Source of the DNA: Craspedostauros australis
Lineage: Eukaryota > Bacillariophyta > Bacillariophyceae > Mastogloiales > Achnanthaceae
Direction of reading: 5' to 3'
Assembly (NCBI GenBank): GCA_026770025.1
Contig: JAMXDE010000036.1
Location: forward strand, 62,001-126,000
DNA: 64,000 bases
The notes beneath the pieces were generated by a model. The model was not told where the DNA came from. It saw only the letters and a program-made list of their open reading frames with translations, and did not search any database. Each line of letters starts with the position of its first letter. Position 1 is the stretch's first letter. This document shows positions 46,629-59,214 of the stretch, piece after piece. Both the position numbers and the translations under genes were made by a program.

Positions 46629-49600
46629 TAGTTGACTGCCAGATTCGAGGAATCTGATGGTGAAGTCAACTTGGGGCGACCGTCTGGGGATTAGTAGTGA
46701 ATGACAATGAAGTAGATTAGTGTTGTTGTGCTGATCTTGAGTTGTGCTATTTGTTATTTGAATAGTCTGCATTGTGAGTTGATCAGTTTGAGATGCAGGA
46801 TGAAGAAACGATAGTCAGTTTGAGTAGTGTGGCTCTGCACTGACCTTCAGAGGTTCAGTGCTGAGGGCGGACGGGTCCACTCTTTCTCTCTTTCTCCAAT
46901 ATCTCATCGTAGTTGTTCTACGTTCAAGTACTAAGCTTTGACACCTTGATTGAGGTTGAGATTGAGAACACAGGTTGTTGAGCCGAGGGAATTTGATGTA
47001 GGATTCCCTGCATGTGTTGAAGCAGGGAAGATCTCTTGACTGTTGTCGTGCAGGGTTATCAGGTTGGTTAGCTGACAACGGAATTCAGGTTGGCTGCATT
47101 ACAATAGTTCAGGAGAGCACATAGTTCCCAGGGTGTCTTGATCCCATTGATTCGGATAGTATTTGAGTCAGTGGTGATTCATGATTGAGTGTGGGAGAAG
47201 GAGGCAAAAGAGTGATTGTTCTGTATTTGTTGGTGGGAGGTTTCGCGCCAAAATTTCGCGCCAAAATAATTTCATGGTGCGACAAGGAACACACTGAGTG
47301 AAAAGTAGCCCGTTCTTTAGATGAACTTCAACTGACAGTGATGGACCCATGCCATTGTTTGTTGTTACCTCACTCTTGTCCCATTGTTGGTGTTGCTGTT
47401 CTTTTGCGCGGTGTCCCATGTGTGGCCCAGTGTGCATCCCATTGGCTGGATTGCTGATGTTTCATGTGGCGTCCCCTTGTGTGTCCCCTTGGGACGTTGT
47501 TCCCATGTCTGTACCCGTTTCAGCATTTCTGATCTTTCATATTGTGACCATTGCTCCTTCCCTTCTGGATGGATGTCTCTGTGTCCATACCCATTGTCAG
47601 CATTGTTGATGTTTGTGTATCGTCCCCTTGTTCAACCCTGTAAATTGTGTGATAATCGAGCTTGACACCAAGTAGGTGGACACCCTGGTGGAGCTGGCAG
47701 TGATCATGCCATGCATGCATCGACGAACGGATCGAAGCTGCTTGGGATCATGCCATCATCATTGTACTTGCCCATGTTATCATCATGTTGACTGAAGGCA
47801 TGAGATGCGCTAGCAAGAGTAAATGTGGAGGCATCTGCTTGCTTTGTTATCTTGCTGCCCTGCTGTCTCCTTTCAGAACATGGTCAATGATGATAATTCT
47901 CTTTCACCACCAAGAGCTTGATGGCCCCCATCACACTCCGGTTACTGCTATCAAGATCCAAGGTTTAGCCGAAACCTCTCACTTACATGGAGCTGTTGTG
48001 GCTGAATTCATTCATACCATCACGGAATGTGCCCAGCTCTTCCTCTGACAATGAACTGTCGATGGGGTCCACTGATGGATTCATGGTGTGTCCTGCTTTG
48101 TTCTGGACAGGTACGTCATCCACAAGCGGCAACGTGAGAAGTGTCATTGTGACTGATCATCATAGTCATTGTCAACGGCAACGTCCCCAAAGTTGTCACT
48201 GCCATCGTCGCCTCAGCCATCCTGCATGTATCCATCATCGAAGTCATTGCCGCTGATGTCCATGTTCATGTTGGCATTGCTGAAGCCGTTTGATGGGCCA
48301 AAGAAGCTCATCTTGCTTCACGCAATCCGACCTGAGTATGGAGCCTGTTGTTGTGCATGTGTCTCGTTTGGGTGCTTTCCGATTGAGCGCGCTGAAAGTG
48401 AGGAATGGCCAACCGCCATTGTGCCAAAGGACCGAATGGAGGATTTATGACAGGAAAGCAGGGTGGAGCACATGTTCCCAATTGAACTCAATCTCTCTTC
48501 ACTTCATCAACTCTGCGTTGTTGTGCGTTGCTGTGTGTGGGTTCGTGGCGTGTGTCCGCACGCCATGGAGTGCCCAGCATCGTGGGCTGCTCAGCATCGC
48601 GGAGTGTGGTGCTGTCTTCGGTGGAGTTCTCGCAGAGTCGCCGCGTTGGTGAGCATGGACGAAGGGATCGTGCCGACCTCCATCCACCCCAATCACTCGA
48701 TCTTCGTGATTTTTGGCGCAAGATCGTGTTTTTGTGTCGTGGATGACAGTTCGCATCAGATTTCTCGATCGGCGAAATGACCCAAACAGCGAACTGAGAG
48801 CCATTTGCATTCTCGTTTCCGCCCGATCCAACTTCGCCGAATGAGTGTTTTGGACAACACACAACAAGACGGGAAGAGAGTGCACAACTCGAACAAGATC
48901 AGCAATCCAGTATTCCAACACCCGAAGCTAGAATGCATCCGAGCACCATACTCTACTCTACTTCACAGGTACTCATTGTCAATCGTTATCGCTATCACCA
49001 TCAGCATGGTTATATAAGTGATGTTATCTTGCATGGAGCACTTCATGCCACTCTACATTACTTCACCACTATGTCCGACTTCATGACCACCACCATCTCA
49101 TCTTCGTTGATCATGTATGTTCTGCTGCTGCTTGTTCATGCTGGCGAGGCTTGCACGAAGAGGATCGTTGGTTGGATGACGTTGAAAACAATAGTGTGTG
49201 GTGTGGAGACGGCGTACTTGTGGATCTCTTTGCCTGAGGCTCATCTTCTGTGCCGTTGTTCTACCATGCAACGCTCGGCTTCTTGCCTGGAGCGCACAAA
49301 CTAAGAGCAAGAGGAGCTGTCACCGTTGTGCGTGCCACTGCTGCTGGTGGTACTCGGCGTGCGTCCGAAGTTTCGGTTCGACATCGCACGCTGATGCAAC
49401 GGTGGAAGTGATTTCGGTGCTTCCAAGGGCGCGAAATCGTTCCTGGAGGCCGAACGCGATCTAACAGATGTCGAACGCGAGGTAAATCTGGAACGATGCG
49501 AACGATGTCTAGCGGTATTGATCTTGCAGCGACGGGCGCGGCTGGATGAGTCGAGTTCTGTGACAATTGTGGCAGCGAAAGCCGATCGCTTTCGTTCCAC

Positions 49601-51277
49601 TCATTTGGTAGATCGATGTGGGCTTGCTGGCCGCTTGTCAACGAGCTGCTTGTGATGCGGAAGATGTTGATGGTCAAGGAGGTTGGAGATTTCTGGTTGC
49701 CCAACACATTTTGCATTCACAGCTTACATGGTAGTATTGTACGTAGTCGTAGTTATCTCGCTCATCCCTCAAGGGGATCATTTCAAGCATGTCCAGTGAT
49801 GACTGATTGAACAAATACTCACCATCGCAGGCTAATTCATTCATGTTGGCGGCATTGTTGCGGTGAGCTATTGTAGTTGTAAACAACGGCATGCACCGTT
49901 TGGAGCTGCTCAAGGGTGACTTCATGACTCCCATGAGGATAGTGAAGACGGAGTCGACCAAGGAAGAGAGGGGGTGCCTCCGGAGGCTGTGGTGCCATCA
50001 GGACCGACGAGGGTGATCATTCTGTGAAGCACGAGAGTCCACCGAGCTGACGCTTGTCTCTCTCTTGCATCGTTCTTGGCCGATCATGCTGCTGCTGTTG
50101 GTGTTGCTCTTGTTTGTGATGTGGGTGTTGTGCATGATATTCATTGATTTGCTGAGTTGCTTGCATCTGAGTTGTTGGTGATGCTGATGCAGATGCTGAT
50201 TTGTGAGATGAGGACTGGTGGCAACGAAGAGACTTGAGGATCTCGCACAATGAGGACGCCACAAGATGGATGGGATTCATCGCCAATGCTGAGAGTAGCA
50301 TCCATATACACGTGAACACCCTGGTGCGATCGTTTGGATGTTGCGCAGGCGTTCGCCACGAGAAATCGATGTTGTTTGGCATCTTCAGGGACGTCGCAGG
50401 TTCTCAACTACAAAAGTGTCTTTTGTTGTGGAGGGACCATTCATGTTGTGGTTGGAGGCATCCGTGGATGCTGGTGCTCTCGTCTATCGATGGCTCATGG
50501 GACAACCACTGTGGCAATATGAGTGATGGAATGCTGGAGTATCGGCATATGGAAATGGGGATCATCCTATCCCTCCATCATCAGGAGCGCCGATGACTTG
50601 CTGGTCAAACCTGTTGGGAACACAATCGTTCAATCCACCGCCTTTATGCATACTTGTAGTAGTACAACGCATCGCGCATTTCCCATGTGCGGTTCTCAGG
50701 CAACCATGTTGCCGATTGAACTCCTTGGGGGATATGCGTACATCGTGACGTGCGATGGTTGCAATTGAGATTGTGATCATCTTGGTGTTCTCCCCATCAC
50801 ATCATCGCTGTTGGCGTCATCATCACTTTCGTGGTTGTTTCGAGTTGGCGATCAGAGATCTCATTTGAACGCCTTTCTGACGTGTCCTTCTCATGAAAGA
50901 AGCTAATAATGTACTTAATTGACGCACAGAATTCGTGTTCTCGTGTTCGCAACAGCGATGTTGTGGGGGTGTGTCGTGTTCTGTTCCTTCTTCTCGTTGT
51001 TGTGTGCGCCAGTTCGTACAGAGCAAAAGGAAGGATCCGCACTCTCCGGACAGCGCTGGTGTCCTCTCCCAAACCAGGGGAACCGCGGTAAAGACCATAT
51101 ATTGGTCGGTTTGCCGATGGGACTCCGATAGTAGTCCAAGTAATCCGTTGCAACAAATTAGACTATCTAGAAGGTACTACCGTAGACAACAAATCGTCCT
51201 AGTGTGATCATGGTGATTAGAGTTATTCGTTAATAGTGTTATTCTTGTTCGTGTGTTGAGGGGTGGTCGGGATAGTC
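46629..51277. other. 4.6 kb of remnants, no intact gene
   Basis: Mixed short frames. Noted pieces are a minus-strand acidic fragment near 48130-48300 (NMDISGNDFDDGYMQ, then stops), a plus-strand coiled-coil-like fragment near 49417-49600 (FLEAERDLTDVEREVNLERC), and a Gln/His-rich minus-strand frame at 50017-50270. A tandem TTTCGCGCCAAAA lies at 47241-47266. None can be assembled into a gene. Confidence 0.35.
47241..47266. promoter_or_regulatory. Tandem E2F-like site
   Basis: TTTCGCGCCAAAA occurs twice head to tail with no gap. It contains TTTCGCGC, and read in reverse TTTTGGCGCG, both matches to the E2F/DP consensus TTTSGCGC. No clear gene start is adjacent, so the target is unknown. Confidence 0.4.
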
Positions 51278-53216
51278 TCACTCGGTCTCTGTGCTGTCGT
51301 CATCGCCCTTTTTCAAGTTCGCAGGTGCTGGTGTGGCTTCGAAATCGCTGTCGCTATCGCTGTCCATGTGGAGGTCGATCAACACAGCCTCACGCTTTCT
51401 ACGCTTCGTTTTAGCGATGCGCGGTGCGCGGGCGCAGGAGGGGACAGGAGGCGGCACCACAACCGAGACGGGGACAGGAGGAACAGCCGCTGGGCTGGAA
51501 CGGCATGCCATGGCACGGGGAGCACATTTGCGAGAAGCAGAACGGCGCGCGCGACGAGCGACTGTCATCCTGTGCACGGACGCACGAGATGGCGAAGGAG
51601 CAGACTGGCCAATCGGAAACAAAAAGAAAGCAGGTGTGAGTGTGCAAGTTGATGTCATGCGCAAGAGGCGAGTGTGGCATCGATGGGGCTTACCTCGTAG
51701 CATTCTCCGAATCCGGTTCCTCGGCGGCCTTGTGGAATCGGGGGACGAGCAGCAGAGGACAGAACAAATGTGACTTCGTCCTCCCCAAGCGAGGAGTAAT
51801 CATCCCCATCCATTGTAATGCCCGCGGAATGCTTAGTTGTTTTATTCTCCGCCTTGCGCCCGTAGCGTGCCAAGTTGGTGGCACTGTGCACCACTGGATT
51901 CGCGGAGTACACCGGTACCAACCGAACAATCAAGAGAGGCGCATCAGCCTCCACCTCGCTGTCGCGGTCATTGAGATTGACGGCCGGATTGAGGAAGTCG
52001 ACGCCATGCATCGCATGATCTGTGGTCATCTCAAAACGATCACTCACTTGGATGGGGAGAATCTCCCTGTGAATGCGGTAGGGTTGGGGGTGTCCGCGAC
52101 ACATCCTGCGAACAGCAAGCGCGTACGACTCGCCCCGCTCGCGTTGTCCCTGAAAAGAACGCATGTTGAAGTGTGTAGGCAGCTTCTTGTTCAGGCGGTC
52201 AAGCAGCTCCTTGTCCGTAGCTGCAGTGGATCCGAGTTCGTGGTTCTGCTTCAACCCCACCTCCAAAACACGTCCTTGCTCCTTGATCGACGCTTTGACG
52301 TCGCCGTAGCAAGTCCCACCTGGCAACTCGAAAGTAACTTCAAGCACCTCGCCATGCCCTTGCGGAGAGTACACGTGACGCACAGCAGGTAAGAAGACCA
52401 GGGTGTTCTTGTTCATCCAATCAGAAATGGATTGCGCACGACTCGGACCCTCTTGGAAGGGTGTCCCAGATACGGCATTGTTCACGAGCATGCTGGTAGC
52501 AGAGGCAGGACGAACAGCAGCAGGAGAAGCCACAGGAACAGACGAGGGCTCAGGAGGAGCAACAGTCATCATGCTCGCCGCGTTGTATGCAGGTCTGGGG
52601 GTTGGTGGCGGATTGGTGGGGACAGGTGGCAGATGGGTGGGGACAGGTGCCGCGACGTGCGCATGGATTGGTGGGGCGGACGGACGGGCAGTTGTCCCAA
52701 CTTCGGTTTTGCCGGTTGGTGGGGAGGCGTACGCCAAACGAGAGAATGTGTCCATCGTTTGCTTCGCGTCTTCGGGTTTCTGGGTTGATACTTTTGCGAT
52801 GGTGTTGTTGAATTGTTGTTTGTATTGTACGGCATTAGCGACAAGATCAGAAACGTTCGGAGAGTTTTTGGTGTCCATTCGCACTGGATAACGGGTTAGT
52901 AACGGTTTCAAATTTGTTCGTTCAGAAATGATGTGTCTGGTTCACAAACACGCAGTGACGTACCAGCTTTTGCTTCTTTCTTGGCGCGACTTCGTTTCAC
53001 AGAATTGCGCAGATTACGCAGGTTCCGAGCAAAGTTGCGCTTCGACAAGAACGCCAAGTCGCCGTTTTCGCTCCAGACGAGTCTCGCGGGCTTATCCATG
53101 GGGATGACACCGCTCTCGAGCTGTGCCCTGAGTTCGCGGATCTGCGGGTACAGTGACTCGTTCCATGCGACCCCATCGGGACTGTCCTGTTTCTCCGCAG
53201 TAGCTTTTCTTGGCAT
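51278..53216 (-). CDS. Uncharacterised three-exon protein, family member 2
   Basis: Exons 53216-52964, 52883-51694 and 51604-51278 encode 589 residues; introns of 80 bp (phase 1) and 89 bp (phase 0). Residues 1-85 carry LVWSENGD and FLSKRNFARNLRNLRN followed by a basic SVKRSRAKKEA helix, matching the first exon of the gene at 10703. Residues 95-230 are disordered and Pro/Ala-rich. Residues 240-400 form the conserved domain (TLVFLPAV, VLEVTFELPGG, GRVLEVGLKQN), aligned with GYIVYFEVPFG and ISVSYAKN of member 1. The C-terminus has basic ARRARRSASRKC and acidic DSDSDSD tracts. I infer a nucleic-acid-binding nuclear protein. The start is the first ATG that precedes the conserved part; the frame is open further upstream. 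Confidence 0.72.
51605..51693 (-). other. Intron 2, phase 0
   Basis: GTAAGC donor after the codons for CYE, GATTGGCCAG acceptor. Joining gives an open frame into the basic C-terminus. Confidence 0.75.
52884..52963 (-). other. Intron 1, phase 1
   Basis: G|GTACGT donor and CCGTTATCCAG acceptor with a CTAAC branch-point match. Position and phase match the intron of the paralogue at 10980. Confidence 0.75.
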
Positions 53217-53424
53217 GTTGCAGTGGCACTTACTGTTGAATGGCGGATCAGCAACAAGTACACGTCTGTCAATGTTGAATCCAAGGCGATTATGAGATGA
53301 GACTGCATCTTGACTTCGTTGCATTCCGCAGAGTAGAGGTTGCCGCGCGTGATCAACATGCGGCTTGTGATGTGCAGCATCCGTGTTTGAGAGGATGAGG
53401 GAGCCATCAATAGAGGACTTTCGC

Positions 53425-53579
53425 ATTCTGTTCCCCCAGTCCCGAGCAGTCCCACGAGGGAGTCATAACCTGATAGAGACACTTTTCAGGGGGCGGGATG
53501 CGAACTTCCCCCTCGGCGAGCAGAATATCATTCTGTTTAGGCGTCGTAAACAGAATGATATTCTGTTCCCACAGTCCCG
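53425..53579. repeat. Direct repeats around a 45-bp palindrome
   Basis: ATTCTGTTCCC(C/A)CAGTCCCG occurs at 53425-53444 and 53560-53579 (19 of 20 identical). Between them is a perfect inverted repeat with 19-bp arms (53521-53539 and 53547-53565) and a 7-bp loop. Each arm is itself a small palindrome, CAGAATnnnATTCTG. It lies about 210-360 bp upstream of the start codon at 53216. Confidence 0.9.
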
Positions 53580-54379
53580 GCAAAAGATACCAATTCCAGG
53601 CGCAAACCAACAACAGCCATTCATTTTGTTTTACTTCCAAAGTTTTGGTCGTGGTTGTCGTTGACTTTTTGTTCAGATTTAGTGCCAATTCACGAATCTG
53701 GCCGAATCCAAACGAGCAAGTTCACTAACCAGGTCGTTTGGGTGCCTGGCACGATGATTGGATGACTGAAACGGTCGGCGTATCACTGCGACAGCATTGA
53801 AAATGTTAGTTTAGCCACGAAGTGTACACATCAACCATTTCCCTGTTGGACAGCGTAGAGTACTCTAGTTTATGATGTTGTCGATGAATCCTGTTGAGCA
53901 GAGGGTCGAATCAGCTATTATCGATTGCATGCTGACATCGCCATTGGCATGTACCAACCTTGGAATGGTCTACATCCAACTGCAAGGAGTTTCAGACTAC
54001 ATGTAGTCCATTCCTGCGATACCGTTTGGTCACTGTGTGTGCTGTGTTGGTCATATGTGCATACAAAAGGTCAAGCATACTTGATTGTAACAACCCCACC
54101 ACTCCAAGCACACTCCATGGGGTACAGCCACGAAGTTTGAGGTCTTGGATCCTTCTGGAAGGTACTCATACCGATGGATCTGGATATCATGGCGTCTTGT
54201 GTGTGGCAGTACTGTGAGCTACGCATCAAACGACATCTTGATCTGTAGATTTAAGTCCTTCCCACATGGATCTATCACTTTGAACTCAATATTCGTACAC
54301 TTTGGAGGAGATTCGGAGGCATCGAAGTGTTGGATTGGAGTATGATTGACATTTTGTATGCACACATGCTCAGAACGTT

Positions 54380-54706
54380 GTACAGCGCAATGCGTATCGT
54401 TCAGTACTGCTTGGTATCAGCATCCATAGAATTGGATCCCTTCTAAACTGATCTAGGAATTCAAACTGGGTGACCGCACTTTTTGGAGTGTGCTTGGAGT
54501 TGTCCAGTTGATTGGATCTCTGAAAACGGCCTGTGCAATGCAGTGGTATGCATAATGCTGTACAAGGTGATGCGTACCGTGCAGTCTCGTCCAACGAAGT
54601 ACTGCGTGATATCAGCATCCAAATATTTCGATAACTTCCAGACGGATCTAACACTGCAGGCTCCATGGCCGTACTCTTGGGAGTGTGCTTGGAGTGGTGC
54701 AGTTGG
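54380..54706 (+). repeat. About 195-bp tandem duplication in copia leader/gag
   Basis: TACARSGYRATGCGTAYCG, TATCAGCATCCA and GGAGTGTGCTTGGAGT blocks occur in the same order at 54380-54510 and 54561-54706, with a 15-bp indel. It is next to gag and may include its start. Confidence 0.65.
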
Positions 54707-54719
54707 TATCAATCTACAT

Positions 54720-55625
54720 TGGTTGAAGCTCAAAGACTTCAATAACATCATCAAGAAGCTGAACAACCACGTTCGCAACCAAGTCTTCACTCTCCAGTCC
54801 AAAGGCGAAACAGTTGGCAGCAAAGTCACCTTTGCACTCATCACTGCATACAACACATCATACAATGAGGAGTTTGTCAGCCACATCCAGCGCTGCAGTG
54901 ACTGCGGTACTCCAGACTACATCAGTCTCACGAATACTGCTGAGACCAAGTACCAGAGCTTGGTCAATGCCAGCACATGGAACTGCCTTTCTTGCAACAA
55001 GCAGCTCCTTGCTCTCTGAGCCAAGACGAAGCAGCTCAAAGCGTCAATCACCAAATCATCCAGCAAGCAAGCAAACAACAAGAAGGACAACAAAGGGGCA
55101 GCTCGCCACAAGGTGGCAACCACCCTCTTGCCAATCAAGATCCGCCAAAGGGCAACAACCCCAGGCACTTTGTCCACCAGGGAACCACCTTCCACTGGTG
55201 TGACAACCACAAGGCATGGGACAAGCACAAGACATCCAACTGTCACGCCCGATCCAGCAAGCATGCTGACTCCTCTGGGAAGAAGTGCTTGTATGACAAG
55301 AAATCGTCCTCATCCAAATCCGCCAAGATACACACCAAGTCAGCTCCTCACGTCCACTTCGACGACGGCAACGGAAACTTCAACAGTAGTCAGCATTCCA
55401 CTCCCAGCAATGGAAACATCAGCAAGAACTGACATGTCAGCACGCCCATCCAGTCAACGTTATCAGTCACAGACCTGCAAGGCACCTCTGCAATGCAGAT
55501 GGCATTGCACCGGATGGGTGATGTGCCAATCGGAATCGACACTTGCATGTTGGCCACAGTCTCTGGACAATGCGGCAACTTCAACAACGATCTTCAACCT
55601 ATCCATGGTATGACCATAGAATGAG
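54720..55625 (+). pseudogene. copia gag and protease start
   Basis: Gag-like sequence (FNNIIKKLNNHVRNQVFTLQ, YNEEFVSHIQRC) is interrupted by a stop at 55017-55019, then a frameshift. A CCHC-like knuckle follows (FHWCDNHKAWDKHKTSNCH, about 55190-55245). Protease-like sequence begins near 55440 in another frame and has a stop near 55622. Confidence 0.75.
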
Positions 55626-57500
55626 TTGGAGGGTCCATCCCCATCCAATCCAAGGGCACACTGTCATGGACAATACTTGACAATGATGGCAGGCCCACTG
55701 CGGATTAAGATATCCAACGCTTTCTATGCGCCACAGCTTCGCATCCATCTGTTCTGTCCGCAGCAATGGTCTGACCAAGGTCCCCACGATCATCACGGCA
55801 GGCACCTGCGTACCTGCGCGACAAACGGCAACTACACTGTCCTGCGCTCCTCACGTTGCAAGGTCACAGTGTATCATCATCCAGGCACCAACCTGCCGTT
55901 GATGTCTGTCGCCAACACCAAGCGACATGCGCCAGCATTCCTTGCTACTTCCAGTCCTCCAAGCAACTCAGAACTTCTCAACATCAACAATGTCCCCAAT
56001 GACACGATGGAGGTTCACGAAGATCCCAAGCTTGCCAAGTTGAGGCCCGATCCTCTCCAAGACAACAACACACTGGTCCGTGATCAGTTGGCAATACATC
56101 CTGTTGGTGCCTCTGACGCACAAGGACAGCTACTCCGGTGGCGTCATCACTTGGGACACCTACCCTTCCGTGTCTTGCGCAACATGGCGTCACACAGCAT
56201 CATACCACGACACTTGGCCAAGGCCGAGTTCCCTCTCTGCTCTGGGTGCATCTATGGCAAAGCCGTCCGTCGGTGCAAGCCAAACCATATCATGCACGTT
56301 GTCAAACGAGCGCGATTCCCAGGGCATATAGTGTCAGTCGACCAGATCGTCTCTCGCCAGCCTGGGGTGCTTCCGCAGCAAAACGGCACGCACACCTGGT
56401 CGCGATACACATGCGTGACAGTGTTTGTTGATCAGTACCTTGGTATTGACTACGTTCACTTGCAGCTCACCCAGTCTGGTGCCAACACACTGCAAGCCAA
56501 TCAGGCTTTCGAGCGCTATGCTCACTCATTCGGTGTCTGCATACACCACTACCACCCCGACAAAGACAGATTCGCTGAGCAGCTGTTCCACACAGCTGTC
56601 GCAGCAGCCAATCAAACCATCACATTCTGTGGAGTCAATGCTCACCATCAGAATGGCATCGCCAAGCGACGCATCCGCAGCCTCCAAGAGTCCACTTGCT
56701 CGATGCTCTTGCATGCGCAGCACCATTGTCCTGATGCCATTCATCCGTCTCTATGGCTGTATGCTCTGCGTTACGCCTCTGAGATCCGAAGGAACGCTGC
56801 TCGAGAGGGAGGTATATCGCCACTCCAGCGATTCGTACAGATCGAGGTCCAACCCTTGATGCAACACTTTCACACATTTGGATGCCCTGTATACATCCTC
56901 AAGGCCGCACTGCAACAGGGATCCCAGGTTCCCAAGTGGAGCAGCCGAGCCAACATCGCCATATTCCTTGGCATGTCAGCTGAACATGCGAGCAGCGTAC
57001 CTATCGTTCTCAAGATCGACACAGGGTACATATCGCCACAGTTCCATCTGAACTTCGATGACAGGTTCCAAACGGTCAAGACCAATCCACTCCTGCATCC
57101 TGGTGCATCGCAGTGGCAGCGTCTCACACACATCGACGAACCAGCCAAGCCCTCGCAACAGATTCGCTCCAAATGCATCACACGTGCTGTTCAGCACCAA
57201 CTTTCCGCAAGCACGCGTCCTCCAGGGACCACACACGCTGCACCTGATGCCAAGCCATTCCAGCTTGACATGCAGCACAAGTTGCACGACCTTCCGAGGT
57301 CCAGCCTTCCGAGGCACAGTGTTCCAAGACAACCAGCAAGCTCACCTTCAGAGGGAGCTATACCATCGCCACACAGAACGCATCACGATCCGCTCCATCC
57401 GCAACAGAATGTGCAGAGACCAACCAGCCTACACTCCAACTCCAATCCTACCACACATACACTGCTCAATCCTTCCACACATCTGACGTCCTCAACATGA
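55626..57500 (+). pseudogene. copia pol: protease end, integrase
   Basis: An open frame of 624 codons without a proper start. It begins with the end of the protease (ISNAFYAPQLRIHLFCPQQW), then the GAG-pre-integrase knuckle (LLRWRHHLGHLPFRVLRNM, CSGCIYGKA), then the integrase core with VDQI (first Asp), YHPDKDRF (second Asp) and NAHHQNGIAKRRIR. The last motif normally has Glu (GIAERRIR), so the third catalytic residue is Lys here. The end is Pro/His/Ser-rich linker. Confidence 0.85.
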
Positions 57501-58477
57501 ACTCGGGCGATCTGCACCCCATGTCATTCGCAGCAACACTTGCAGACAATGACACTATGTACTGGGGGCAAATGCAGACGCAGCCTGGCCGCGACAAATT
57601 CATTGGGGCAATGCACAAGGAAATCGAAGACCACCAATCCAGACAACATTGGGAGGTCGTCCAACGCAATCATGTGCCAAAAGGGCACAAGATCCTGAAA
57701 GCCGTCTGGTCATTCAAATGCAAACGCAGACTTGCAACCGGCGAAATCTACAAGTGGAAAGCACGGCTATGCGTGCATGGAGGAGAGCAACAACATGGTG
57801 TCAACTACTGGGAAACATTCGCACCTGTTGTGCAATGGTCCACCATCCAGACATTCCTCACCATGGCCATCAAACAGCACTGGCACACTTGCCAAATCGA
57901 CTTCGTTCTGACGTTCCCACAAGCGAATGTGGAATGCGACATCTTCATGCAAGTACCTCAGGGGTGCAACGTGGACGGAGACAGCAGGTCTCACGTTGTC
58001 AAGCTCAAGAATACTCTGTACAGCACCAAGCAAGCAGCATTGGTATGGCATCGGCATGTGGTTGACAGCCTGATGCAGCATGGGTTCCGGCAAAGCCAAG
58101 TCGACGAATGCCTTCTCTGCAAGGGCAACACATCCATTCTGCTGTACGTTGACGACACCATCATCATTGGCCCACGCAAACACGAGATCGATGACATCAT
58201 CAAGCGCCTCAAGGCATGGTTCACACAAACTGACGAAGGCAACATGACTGAGTATCTGGGCGTTCACATCCAACGTACTGATAACACCATCACACTCACA
58301 CAACCGCAACTCATAGATCGAATCATACGAGCAGCCAAGATCGATCCTGACTCACCAGGACAAACATATTCGACGCCAGCCGTCAAACTGCTCCTATACA
58401 AGGACACTGGTGGTCCCGCTGCCACTTGGCGATTCGAATATCGGTCAGATATGGGGATGCTCAGCTTCCTCACATGA
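57497..58477 (+). pseudogene. copia reverse transcriptase
   Basis: 326 codons: AVWSFKCKRRLATGEIYKWK, NYWETFAPVVQWSTI, QIDFVLTFPQANVECDIFMQ, VDECLLCKGNTSILLYVDDT (the YVDD active site) and TEYLGVHIQRTDNTI. These are the conserved blocks of copia reverse transcriptase. The usual AYLNG/AFPQA block is altered to LTFPQA. A stop at 58475 separates it from RNase H. Confidence 0.9.
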
Positions 58478-59135
58478 TCGACGAGGCCTGACATCTGCTT
58501 CACAGTCCATCAATGCGCACGCTTCATGGCTCATCCGATGAAGTCACACGAAGATGCCATCGAATGGATTGTACAATACCTCACTCACACATGGGATATG
58601 GGACTCTGCATCTCACCTACCCGATGACTCCATTCACTGCTATGCTGATGCAGACTTCGCAGGAGGCTTCACACAAGCCAACAACAACCCCAACAAGGCA
58701 AAAAGTTGTACCGGATACGTTGTCCTGTATGCAGGATTCCCCATCATATGGAACTCCAAGCTGCAAACAGAAGTCACACTCAGCACCACAGAAGCCAAGT
58801 ACGTGGCTCTCAGCCAAGCTCTATGAGAGGTTATACCCATCATACACCTCATCAACAAAATGAAGCAGCACATATCGTCATTCGACACTTCTCCAACAGT
58901 TCACTGCACAGCATTTGAGGACAACTCTGGTGCCCTCGAACTTGCAAATGCACCCAGAATGCGTCCTCATACCAAACACATCAATGCCAAATGCCATCAC
59001 TTCCATAAAGCTGTCAGCCAAAGGCTCATCACCATCGAAATGGTCGACACGTTGGACCAGATGGCCGATATATTCACCAAGCCCTTGGCACGTCCACTAT
59101 TCGAATCTCTGCGATTGCGACTATTGGGATGGTAA
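58478..59135 (+). pseudogene. copia RNase H remnant
   Basis: Fragments in three frames: HCYADADFAGG and CTGYVVLYAGFPIIWNSKLQ, TEVTLSTTEAKYVALSQAL then a stop, then FEDNSGALELANAPRMRPHT and KHINAKCHHFHKAVSQ to the end LLGW. The motif order matches copia RNase H, but stops and frameshifts break it. Confidence 0.85.
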
Positions 59136-59214
59136 GCGCGGTCCGCTCGTGCCACCGACAAGAGGGAGTGTGCAGATTAAGTGCCAATTCACGAATCTGG
59201 CCGAATCCGAACGA

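Larger units (their letters stand above)
53670..59214 (+). mobile_element. Decayed Ty1/copia (CoDi-like) element
   Basis: Order is gag, protease, integrase, reverse transcriptase, RNase H, as in copia. The 46 bases at 53670-53715 (TGTTCAGATTTAGTGCC...) recur at 59169-59214 with three mismatches, the second copy directly after a polypurine tract AAGAGGGAG (59160-59168), so both are LTR starts. A weak primer-binding-site match TGGTATCAGCA lies at 54412. The 3' LTR is cut after 46 bp where LINE sequence begins. Stops and frameshifts occur in gag, protease and RNase H, so the element is dead. Confidence 0.85.

Noticed and set aside
54412-54422. TGGTATCAGCA as a copia primer-binding site
   Set aside because: The match is short, repeated once more 195 bp downstream, and not preceded by a convincing LTR end, so it is not annotated separately.
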